From Paenibacillus radicis (ex Gao et al. 2016) (lineage in GTDB: Bacteria > Bacillota > Bacilli > Paenibacillales > Paenibacillaceae), in contig NZ_BMHY01000017.1 of assembly GCF_014641555.1 (NCBI RefSeq), positions 27,842 to 91,841 on the forward strand: DNA of 64,000 nt, given 5' to 3'. The position numbers and the translations under genes are program-made. The notes beneath the pieces are model-generated. The model saw only the letters and a program-made list of their open reading frames with translations. It was not told the origin of the DNA and searched no databases. Numbering within the stretch: the first letter of the stretch is position 1; every line of letters starts with the position of its first letter. This document shows, one piece after another, positions 1 to 6,804 of this stretch.

Positions 1-570
1 ATGCCGCAATATGCGCTTGGCTTGATGGGCATGACACGCCGGTTCAACGAATACAACTTCGACATGGGCTGGCAGCCGCTTAACGTCGTATCGACGATCG
101 GCGGTTTCATTATGGGTCTTGCGTTCTTGTTCCAAGTATGGCAAATTGCGCACAGCATCAAGTTCTTCAAGAAAGAAACAAGCGGCGACGCTTGGGATGG
201 CCGTACGCTGGAATGGTCGATTCCATCGCCTGCTCCGATGTACAACTTCGCACGCGTACCGGTTGTTACCAGCCAGGACGAGTGGTGGGAAGAGAAGCAA
301 CGAATCGCTAATGGCGGCAAGCCTAAGCCGCTTGCGCCGCTTGAACCGATTCACATGCCGAAAAACTCGGCAATTCCGTTCATCATGTCCGTCTTCTTCT
401 TTATCGCAGGCTTTGGCTTCGTATGGGGCTGGACTTGGATGATTGTACCAGGACTACTCGGCGTAGCCATCTGCATGATCGCTCGTTCGTTCAGCTATGA
501 CACCGACTTCTATATCCCTGTCGATGAGATCGAACGGACAGAAGCAGCTGCGTTAAAGGGGGCTAACTAA
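1..570 (+). CDS. ctaD: Cytochrome c oxidase (caa3-type) subunit I, C-terminal part
   Basis: This is the last 189 residues of the haem-copper oxidase catalytic subunit; the gene runs off the left edge and the first codon here is an internal Met. The opening segment (PQYALGLMGMTRR) matches the late-helix region of subunit I, where a Gly-Met-x-Arg-Arg motif follows a transmembrane helix. Further hydrophobic helices lie near residues 25-50 and 120-160, followed by a short polar tail. The extra helices after the oxidase core resemble caa3-type CtaD, which carries additional C-terminal helices compared with other subunits I. The stop codon abuts the ATG of the subunit III gene, so the genes are co-transcribed and probably translationally coupled. 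Only the C terminus is visible, so haem and copper ligands cannot be checked. Confidence 0.9.
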   Translation: MPQYALGLMGMTRRFNEYNFDMGWQPLNVVSTIGGFIMGLAFLFQVWQIAHSIKFFKKETSGDAWDGRTLEWSIPSPAPMYNFARVPVVTSQDEWWEEKQRIANGGKPKPLAPLEPIHMPKNSAIPFIMSVFFFIAGFGFVWGWTWMIVPGLLGVAICMIARSFSYDTDFYIPVDEIERTEAAALKGAN

Positions 571-1197
571 ATGGCACAAACAGCAACATCCTCGCATGAC
601 AAGGGCCACGGCCACGGTCATGACGGCCATGATCATCACGATCATGAATCCATCAAAGTATTCGGCTTCTGGCTGTTTCTCATAACAGACGTTATTCTAT
701 TCGGTACCTTGTTCGCCACCTTCGCCGTGCTCCGCTTGAGCACGGACGGCGGACCAACGCCGGATGAAATGTTCAAGATGCCTGGCGTTATCGCCGAGAC
801 GTTCATCTTGCTTACGAGCAGCTTCACCAGCGGTATCGCCGTTCTCCAGATGCATAGAGGGAACAAGAAGGGCCTTATCGGCTGGCTGGCTGTAACAGCA
901 TTACTCGGTGCATCGTTTATTTTCCTCGAAGTTTACGAGTTCATTGAGCTTGTACATGAGGGCGTAACGATCGGCACGAGCGCTTACTGGTCCGCTTTCT
1001 TTACGCTAGTCGGCACGCACGGACTCCACGTTTCAGTCGGCTTGATCTGGATGGTCGGCTTGATGATTCAACTGGGCAGACGCGGCATTACGCCGGTTAC
1101 GCAGCGTAAAGTGAACATTATCAGCTTGTATTGGCACTTTCTCGACGTCGTATGGATCTTCGTCCTTACGGTCGTCTACCTGATGGGGGTGATGTAG
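571..1197 (+). CDS. ctaE: Cytochrome c oxidase subunit III
   Basis: A 208-residue membrane protein with about five hydrophobic helices. Family features are the acidic FLEVYEF segment and the WHFLDVVWIFVL ending typical of subunit III. It belongs to the proton-pumping terminal oxidase of the cytoplasmic membrane and stabilises subunit I. The N terminus is unusually histidine-rich: about ten His mixed with Asp and Gly in the first 27 residues, before the conserved IKVFGFWLF start of the family. The gene starts one base after the ctaD stop and is followed after one base by ctaF. Length agrees with the roughly 200 residues usual for the family. Confidence 0.93.
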   Translation: MAQTATSSHDKGHGHGHDGHDHHDHESIKVFGFWLFLITDVILFGTLFATFAVLRLSTDGGPTPDEMFKMPGVIAETFILLTSSFTSGIAVLQMHRGNKKGLIGWLAVTALLGASFIFLEVYEFIELVHEGVTIGTSAYWSAFFTLVGTHGLHVSVGLIWMVGLMIQLGRRGITPVTQRKVNIISLYWHFLDVVWIFVLTVVYLMGVM

Positions 1198-1198
1198 G

Positions 1199-1525
1199 AT
1201 GAGCAACCACGATCACAACGCACATGCTGATGCGAACGCGCACGGCTCGATGAAGTCCTACGTCATCGGCTTCGTACTCTCGATTATTCTTACGATACTG
1301 CCGCTCGTCATCGTTCTGAACGGTCTGATGAGCAAGACAGCGACGATCATCTTCATCCTGATCATGGCGGCACTGCAATTTGTAGTCCAGTTGTTCTTCT
1401 TCATGCATATCCGTGATGAGAAGAAACCGCGCTTCAATATGATCGCTCTTATTTTCGGCTTAGTCATTCTCCTTACGGTCGTAGCCGGCTCCATCTGGAT
1501 CATGGCTTACAACGTAGTTGGCTAA
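1199..1525 (+). CDS. ctaF: Cytochrome c oxidase subunit IV (bacterial small subunit)
   Basis: A 108-residue protein with three hydrophobic helices (about residues 22-42, 47-68 and 78-100). FFMHIRDEKKPRFN between helices two and three is characteristic of the CtaF/QoxD/CyoD family. It is an accessory membrane subunit that assists assembly of the oxidase. Like subunit III, it has a His-rich start (five His in the first 15 residues). It is the last gene of the cta operon, with a strong hairpin terminator directly downstream. Confidence 0.9.
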   Translation: MSNHDHNAHADANAHGSMKSYVIGFVLSIILTILPLVIVLNGLMSKTATIIFILIMAALQFVVQLFFFMHIRDEKKPRFNMIALIFGLVILLTVVAGSIWIMAYNVVG

Positions 1526-1536
1526 TACGAATAGTA

Positions 1537-1590
1537 GAAAACCGGAAGCCCTCTCGAATGAATCGATGAGATCGGCTTCCGGTTTTTTTT
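1537..1590 (+). terminator. Rho-independent terminator of the cta operon
   Basis: A GC-rich inverted repeat (AAAACCGGAAGCC paired with GGCTTCCGGTTTT) encloses a roughly 20-base loop and is followed by a run of eight T. It begins about 12 bases after the ctaF stop codon. Confidence 0.9.
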
Positions 1591-1677
1591 GCGCGTAGTG
1601 AGGATTTCTCCATATCCCTTCCAATATGCTATGATATTTAGTGGACAACCTATTAAGGTCAGGAGGCCTATTAACGA

Positions 1678-2322
1678 ATGAAACGAGACTACATGAAATT
1701 GACTTTTGCTTTAGTTACAGCTCTGGTTCTGCTGGTGACGGCAGGCTGCGGCGGCGGCAAGACACAGAACGAAGGACAGGGCGCTTCTAAAACAGACCCT
1801 TCCAATCCGGTCGTAACGATCGAAATGGACAACGGTGACAAAATTACAGTTGAGCTGTTCCCTAAAGTGGCACCTAACACGGTTAACAACTTCATCTCGC
1901 TTGTGCAAAAAGGCTTTTATGACGGCTTGATCTTCCATCGCGTTATTCCTGGCTTTATGATTCAAGGCGGCGATCCGGATGGTACAGGCATGGGCGGCCC
2001 TGACTACGGCATTAAAGGTGAATTCACGTCGAACGGCATCCAAAACGATTTGAAGCATACGCGCGGCGTCATCTCCATGGCTCGTTCGGCGATGAACGAT
2101 TCAGCTGGCTCTCAGTTCTTCATTATGACAGCCGACTCCCCTTCCCTTGACGGCAAGTACGCCGCTTTTGGACAAGTGCTGGAAGGCATGGAGACGGTTG
2201 ATGCAATCGTCGCTCAAAAAACCGGCGAAAACGATCGTCCGCTTACCCCGATGGCGATGAAAAAAGTAACGGTCGACACGAAAGGTGTTACTTACCCGGA
2301 ACCGGAGACGGTTGCGAAGTAA
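1678..2322 (+). CDS. Peptidyl-prolyl cis-trans isomerase, cyclophilin-type lipoprotein
   Basis: A 214-residue protein with a lipoprotein signal peptide (lipobox VTAGC, Cys24), so it is probably anchored outside the cytoplasmic membrane. The cyclophilin domain fills residues 45-205. The catalytic-region signature FHRVIPGFMIQGGDPDGTG is present, as are GSQFFI and LDGKYAAFGQV, all typical of PpiB-like prolyl isomerases. It should speed folding of exported proteins. The start is supported by AGGAGG at 1661-1666; an internal Met at codon 6 is an alternative. It is a single-gene unit with terminators on both sides. Confidence 0.92.
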   Translation: MKRDYMKLTFALVTALVLLVTAGCGGGKTQNEGQGASKTDPSNPVVTIEMDNGDKITVELFPKVAPNTVNNFISLVQKGFYDGLIFHRVIPGFMIQGGDPDGTGMGGPDYGIKGEFTSNGIQNDLKHTRGVISMARSAMNDSAGSQFFIMTADSPSLDGKYAAFGQVLEGMETVDAIVAQKTGENDRPLTPMAMKKVTVDTKGVTYPEPETVAK

Positions 2323-2341
2323 TACACCATATGCACACGAA

Positions 2342-2386
2342 AAAGAGAGAGCCGATGGCTGTGACTGCCGTTCGACTCTCTCTTTG
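2342..2386. terminator. Bidirectional terminator between convergent genes
   Basis: The inverted repeat AAAGAGAGAG / CTCTCTCTTT with a loop of about 23 bases lies between the cyclophilin gene and the convergent membrane-protein gene. It can end transcription from either side. Confidence 0.7.
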
Positions 2387-2392
2387 TTTAGG

Positions 2393-3025
2393 TTAGAACC
2401 CCCGCTCCTCCACTTCAATACCCTGTGGCAAAACGAGCGTGAGCTTTGGATGATACGACTCCGATACGATGCCCCTGTTCTTCTGCTGGAAGCTTCCGAT
2501 CATGACATACATAGTGCTTCCTACCGTATCGGTACTAATGATCGACTCCGGCTGTTTCATCGGCTCCACGGCCCAATATTGTACTTGCCCTAATAGCCGG
2601 ACATCCTGGACTTCGGCTTTATCCAGCTGCACCTGCTCAAAGGATTGAACGATGATCTTCTTCACCGTGTCTGGCACTTTGACGGCATCCGTCTTCACGA
2701 CAGCAGTCCGTTCTGTAATTTGAAGAGACTGGCGAAACTCCCCCAGCAGTCCCGTCGAAGTCAGCGATACCATCGCAACTGCGCCAACTCCAAGAACGGA
2801 TACAAAAAACACGCTCATCCAATCGTAACGCATAACCGTCCGCTCCGTACCCGCCAGCCATAGATACAACAACAGCTCCGTGCCCAGCAATATAAAGACA
2901 ACCGGAGCGACCCAAAGCAGCAGATTAACAGAATCCGTGCCATTCCAGATGGACACGGCGATCGCTGCTCCTAGAAGCAGCAGCGTCACTCCCATAGATA
3001 AGGAACCTACGCGCCAGGCCTTCAT
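2393..3025 (-). CDS. Membrane protein of unknown function, last gene of the ECF sigma operon
   Basis: A 210-residue protein with three hydrophobic helices in the first 100 residues (about 8-27, 34-58 and 70-92), followed by a soluble domain of about 110 residues predicted to lie outside the cell. No family is recognised. Its start overlaps the stop of the upstream gene in an ATGA, which implies translational coupling. Being the distal gene of an operon that begins with an ECF sigma and anti-sigma factor suggests a role in an envelope stress response; this is inferred from position only. Confidence 0.7.
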   Translation of the reverse strand: MKAWRVGSLSMGVTLLLLGAAIAVSIWNGTDSVNLLLWVAPVVFILLGTELLLYLWLAGTERTVMRYDWMSVFFVSVLGVGAVAMVSLTSTGLLGEFRQSLQITERTAVVKTDAVKVPDTVKKIIVQSFEQVQLDKAEVQDVRLLGQVQYWAVEPMKQPESIISTDTVGSTMYVMIGSFQQKNRGIVSESYHPKLTLVLPQGIEVEERGF

Positions 3026-4191
3026 GAGCGCTCCTCCTTACCCCATTCAGGGAGACGGGGAGGGGCTTCAGAGGGAACACCCCCTGAACCGCCTCTGGAG
3101 CCGCCGCCAAAGACCAGTCGCAGCCCTGCTGCGATCATGACAAATGCAACGAGCGCCGTCGGCAGGTTATACTTCAGCTTCATGAACTCCCGATAGACGG
3201 CTGGCCATGTCTGGGATATATAGGTACCCATGACTTGATCGAGCAAATAATAGGCGCCCAGCACAAGCAAAGCAAGGCCAATCCACTTCTGATAAGGAGC
3301 CAGCTGCGCGACTACCGCTTGATCCTTCAACTGATTGCTTTCGTAGCGCGACATTTGCTGCAGCGCATCAAAGAAAGCGAAGAACCAGAAGAGGGGCATC
3401 AAGAAGAGAAAAATCGACAGCCGCAAGGAATCCATCAGGAAGATGGAGATAAGAAAGCCGCCCATAATTTGCAGGCCGCGCTTTTGCAGCCCTAAGTACA
3501 AATGACCCGCGCCGGGAAACAGCGACAGCGTTGCAGCCAGCACTTTATTTTTCTTGCCGGAGCCGATATGCTCCTCCAGTTCCTCGAAGAAAGGCTTGTC
3601 ATCGATCGTCTCGCCGCGATGCTTGCGCTGCAGCTGCTGCACTGCATCAAACAACGTATAGATCCAAATGACAGGCAACGCTAACAGAAAAACCAGAAAG
3701 CTGCCCGTATTCGTGATGATGCTAATAAAAATCGTAATGGCTAACAAGCCTATAAATGCGACTAGAAAGGCCAAGCCCCGCTGCAGCATCCCCATCGCCA
3801 TATGACCTACACCAGGTAAAAATGACAGCAGGATGGTTTGCGTTTTTTCTCGCCGCTGTTCGTAAGAGAAACTTCTTGCATCCCATCCCGGGTTCATTCC
3901 GGGATCTGCAACGTAGGGCTGTACAGGTCGGGGCTGACCTGCTCCGTTGAGCAGAGAGACAATCATATCGATCATATTGATGATCCAGCTAACAGCAGCT
4001 ACAAACATAAGAAATATAATGATATTCCCTTCGTAAGAGTGCGTCATCGCCATTAATAACAAAAGTCCTAGAGAACCGAAAAAGCCTCCCCCATATAATA
4101 CAAAACGGACTGGCCTCCCCAGATAGGCATGACCGACGCCCGGAAATACAGATAGAAAAAAGGCCGTTATCGGGCTTTTATTTCCTTGCAT
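3022..4191 (-). CDS. Multi-spanning membrane protein with three TM2-like repeats
   Basis: A 389-residue protein built from three similar units. Each opens with a signature like FxSxFPGxGHxYLG, at residues 12-25, 121-134 and 221-234, followed by paired hydrophobic helices and a cytoplasmic linker containing a FDAxQQ-like segment. The signature resembles the glycine-rich start of TM2-domain proteins. A further helix pair is near residues 300-370, with a Gly-rich tail. AAAGGAG lies 11 bases before the ATG. It sits 34 bases downstream of the anti-sigma gene and overlaps the next gene by four bases, so it belongs to the sigma operon. Function unknown; perhaps an envelope sensor or structural protein. 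Confidence 0.75.
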   Translation of the reverse strand: MQGNKSPITAFFLSVFPGVGHAYLGRPVRFVLYGGGFFGSLGLLLLMAMTHSYEGNIIIFLMFVAAVSWIINMIDMIVSLLNGAGQPRPVQPYVADPGMNPGWDARSFSYEQRREKTQTILLSFLPGVGHMAMGMLQRGLAFLVAFIGLLAITIFISIITNTGSFLVFLLALPVIWIYTLFDAVQQLQRKHRGETIDDKPFFEELEEHIGSGKKNKVLAATLSLFPGAGHLYLGLQKRGLQIMGGFLISIFLMDSLRLSIFLFLMPLFWFFAFFDALQQMSRYESNQLKDQAVVAQLAPYQKWIGLALLVLGAYYLLDQVMGTYISQTWPAVYREFMKLKYNLPTALVAFVMIAAGLRLVFGGGSRGGSGGVPSEAPPRLPEWGKEERS

Positions 4192-4225
4192 GACTTTATC
4201 AACTCCTTTTCATCTAACAAATGAT

Positions 4226-4831
4226 CTATTTAAATCGGCTTTTCTCGATGCCGTTCAGCCAGCTTAACGTCCGGTCTACCATCCGATCCGACCAGGAGCC
4301 GTCTTGCTGCTCCACCTCGGCGGCCGGACCTTTAGCAGGTTCATGTTCAGTCTCCAGCTTCACCCTCGCATGCTCGTCCATCTCCATCATCCGCTCCGCT
4401 ACGCCGTTAAACGTGCCGGTACCGAGCAGCAACAGCGTAATGGCGGCAGCCGCTCCGAAATGAACGGCTGGATGCTGGAGCCACGTACGGCGCCGATAAG
4501 GCTTCTCCTGAACGATACGCGGCGGGAACAGCAGGCCGCTCAATCTTCTTCCCATTTGCTCCATATCCGGCATGTCAGATGAATCTGCGCCTTGTGCAGC
4601 CGTCACCGTTTCCGCTTGCTCTACCGCTGTCATGAACAGCTCCAGACAAACGTCACACTGCGCCATATGGGCCTCTACCCTCTCACGCTCTATTTCAGGA
4701 AGAATGTCATCGACGTAGAGATGCATCGTCGTGCTGTCTGCATGCCAATCCTTTCGCTGTTGCTGCTGCTTCAACTGCTCAACCTGCCTTATACTCTCCA
4801 GGTTGTCCGAATCATTGCCTGTCCCGCTCAT
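4226..4831 (-). CDS. Anti-sigma factor with zinc-binding domain
   Basis: A 201-residue protein. A cytoplasmic N-terminal domain carries the ZAS motif His-x3-Cys-x2-Cys (H55, C59, C62), the hallmark of anti-sigma factors that bind ECF sigma factors. One transmembrane helix lies near residues 122-140, followed by an extracytoplasmic tail of about 60 residues. The start overlaps the end of the sigma gene by four bases (ATGA), the usual arrangement for a sigma/anti-sigma pair kept in fixed ratio. It probably holds the sigma factor at the membrane until an envelope signal triggers release. Confidence 0.88.
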   Translation of the reverse strand: MSGTGNDSDNLESIRQVEQLKQQQQRKDWHADSTTMHLYVDDILPEIERERVEAHMAQCDVCLELFMTAVEQAETVTAAQGADSSDMPDMEQMGRRLSGLLFPPRIVQEKPYRRRTWLQHPAVHFGAAAAITLLLLGTGTFNGVAERMMEMDEHARVKLETEHEPAKGPAAEVEQQDGSWSDRMVDRTLSWLNGIEKSRFK

Positions 4832-5385
4832 TCAAAGTCCTCCTTCCGCCAGTTCCGCTTAATCCAGTTCCTCGCCCGGTAAAGCCTTGACTCTACGCTT
4901 TTCCGCTCCAGGCCGGTATCGGTAGCGATTTCCTCGTACGATTTGTTCTCCATATAATAAGCCGTCACAACCTCGCGGTAGTTGTCCGGTAATTGCTGTA
5001 CCTGCTCCCGTACCTGCCGCCTTCCTTCACGCGCTATAGCGGCTTCCTCTGCGGCAATTCCTGTGTTCGAGGCCAGCAAATCCTCCTCTTGCCAGTCCAT
5101 GTCCTCCATTGGTTGTTCCGGCTTGCGCGCTTTGCTGCGTTTCCAATCGATCGCACGATTGACTGCGATACGGGTCATCCATGTTTTGAAGCCATCCATT
5201 CGGCATTCCGGGAGGGAGCGATAGATGAGCAGCAGCACTTCCTGCGTCACATCCTCCGCATCATGCGGCGAACGAACGACAGCATACACCGTTCGATATA
5301 AATATGGACCATACGCATGCACAAAAGATTGAAACGCCGCAGGCCCGCCGTTTTGAACGGCTTTGATCCATGCCTCGTCCTGAAT
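4828..5385 (-). CDS. ECF-type RNA polymerase sigma factor, probable AUU start
   Basis: An ECF sigma factor with region 2 (VRSPHDAEDVTQEVLL...WMTRIAVNRAIDWKR) and region 4 (LPDNYREVVTAYYMENKSYEEIATDTGLERKSVESRLYRARNWIKR). It directs RNA polymerase to its own regulon, probably including this operon. The first standard start codon, GTG at 5320-5322, would cut into region 2. The frame is open for 25 codons further upstream and encodes the expected beginning of region 2 (DEAWIKAVQNGGPAAFQSF). The only well-placed start there is ATT at 5383-5385, preceded six bases earlier by GGGAGGAG. I therefore propose a rare AUU start giving 185 residues. Without it the protein would be 164 residues and lack a normal N terminus. 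Confidence 0.85.
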   Translation of the reverse strand: MQDEAWIKAVQNGGPAAFQSFVHAYGPYLYRTVYAVVRSPHDAEDVTQEVLLLIYRSLPECRMDGFKTWMTRIAVNRAIDWKRSKARKPEQPMEDMDWQEEDLLASNTGIAAEEAAIAREGRRQVREQVQQLPDNYREVVTAYYMENKSYEEIATDTGLERKSVESRLYRARNWIKRNWRKEDFE

Positions 5386-5400
5386 CTCGCTCTCCTCCCT

Positions 5401-5445
5401 TCCCGAATACTATAGACGTTACCAGACGCTCCGAACCCTGCACCT
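5401..5445 (-). promoter_or_regulatory. Possible autoregulated ECF promoter
   Basis: Reading the minus strand upstream of the sigma gene, a CGTCTATAG segment resembles the CGTC-type -10 element of ECF promoters. A weak -35 candidate (TGCAGG) lies about 18 bases before it. The location just before the proposed AUU start and its ribosome binding site fits autoregulation. No other member of the regulon was available for comparison. Confidence 0.35.
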
Positions 5446-5546
5446 TCTCCAAAACTTTTTTTCGAATATGCAAAAAAAGACCAGATTACGCGATGACTTC
5501 AGCATAAACGCTGATAAGTTCGTCCGTAACCCGGTCTCTTATTTCA

Positions 5547-6164
5547 TCAATAGGCAAGACCAATCGATTTGCCCGCATTGGCGTCAGACGCTGCCGAAGT
5601 CAACAGAAAATGTGCAACATCAGCGCGCGATATCTCTTTGCCGCCTCTGGGCACTCCACTGTCCGTCTGACGATAAATCCCCGTCCAACGCTCATCCGTC
5701 AACTGCATCGGCCGCGCCACCGTCCACTCCAAGCCGCTTTCAAGCAGCAGCTCGTAAGCACGGAGATGATCCGCCAGCACATGCCGAAGCACACGGTTCA
5801 TTATATAACCGCTCAGGCCTTTCAACTCGCCATGAATGCCAGCCGAAGCGACATAAGCGACTTTCGATACGCCATGCTCCTTCATGCCTTCAATAATGTT
5901 ATACATCACTTCAGACATGAGCGTCGTCTCGCCAAGCCCTTGGCTGCCGACACAGCAGATAACGGCGTCCTGGCCGGCTATCTCCCGCTTCACGTAACCA
6001 AGATGGAGCGCATCGCCCGTCACGACGGTAAGTCCGGGATGATGACCTAGCAGAAGCCGCTTCGGTTCACGAACGTAAGCGGTCACTTGATGCCCCGCAT
6101 CGAGCGCTTGACGAACGACTTTCCGTCCGATTCCGCCGCTGGCTCCGAAGACGACAAGCTTCAT
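5547..6164 (-). CDS. NAD(P)-binding Rossmann-fold protein (NmrA/SDR-like)
   Basis: A 205-residue protein starting with the dinucleotide-binding motif GASGGIGRKV (residues 8-17), followed by YVRE after the second strand and DAVICCVG after the fourth. This is the layout of atypical short-chain dehydrogenases related to NmrA-like NAD(P)H-binding proteins. No clear Tyr-x3-Lys catalytic pair is present, so it may be a nucleotide-sensing or quinone-linked protein rather than a classical dehydrogenase. Its ATG overlaps the TAA of the upstream ywhD-like gene (TAATG), showing translational coupling. The substrate cannot be read from the sequence. Confidence 0.8.
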   Translation of the reverse strand: MKLVVFGASGGIGRKVVRQALDAGHQVTAYVREPKRLLLGHHPGLTVVTGDALHLGYVKREIAGQDAVICCVGSQGLGETTLMSEVMYNIIEGMKEHGVSKVAYVASAGIHGELKGLSGYIMNRVLRHVLADHLRAYELLLESGLEWTVARPMQLTDERWTGIYRQTDSGVPRGGKEISRADVAHFLLTSAASDANAGKSIGLAY

Positions 6165-6700
6165 TATAGGCTCTCGGGAGCGAGTGCTTGCTTCAGCTCA
6201 TCGGAGGAATGGTTCCACCATTCTTCGTTATGCTGGGTAAGAAGCTTGCGCAGCGCTGCTTTTTCCTCGGCAGCAAGCTCTTCCAGCTTGATTTTACGCT
6301 TCAGCGCAGCATCCAGCTTGTTAACGTGATCAGGGAGGATCTTCCATCCGCGACGCGCTTCTTTATCAATCAGCATCTCACAAGCTGTAACGCCTGCATA
6401 TTGCGTACCTGCATCCGTACGCTCCACCGCAACCCACACAATCCAGCATGTTCTGCCGTTTGGCGTATTGGCTTTGTCCGGGCTGAATTTGATGCCCTTC
6501 TCCACCTTGCTCTTGGCATGCATCGCTCCGTCATCGATATAAGCAACGCCCTCATCAATAATAACGCAGGATACTTGGCTCAAATCGATTGTGCCCGCGC
6601 CAAAGCCTCTATGTGGTTTGTTGCTCACTACGTTGAGCGACAACGATTTCTTTTCCTTCTTCTCCGGTTGTTGTTCCGGCTGTCCTTGCTGTTCAGTCAT
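6164..6700 (-). CDS. ywhD: YwhD-family protein
   Basis: A 178-residue soluble protein resembling Bacillus subtilis YwhD, with recognisable segments GFGAGTIDLSQVS, GAMHAKSKVEKGIKF, GRTCWIVWVAVER and YAGVTACEM. The biochemical role of YwhD is not established. The N terminus is a low-complexity Gln/Glu/Lys stretch. I place the start at the ATG at 6698-6700 because GGAAGGTGG lies seven bases before it; an upstream start eight codons earlier has no better site. It forms a two-gene operon with the downstream Rossmann-fold gene. Confidence 0.8.
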   Translation of the reverse strand: MTEQQGQPEQQPEKKEKKSLSLNVVSNKPHRGFGAGTIDLSQVSCVIIDEGVAYIDDGAMHAKSKVEKGIKFSPDKANTPNGRTCWIVWVAVERTDAGTQYAGVTACEMLIDKEARRGWKILPDHVNKLDAALKRKIKLEELAAEEKAALRKLLTQHNEEWWNHSSDELKQALAPESL

Positions 6701-6804
6701 GGCTTTTCCACCTTCCCCGTACAATAATTACATTTTAGCTAATAATCCGTGAAAAGCCAACATATACATGCTGTAGATGCTTGTCAACGGGAGGGAAACG
6801 TTCA

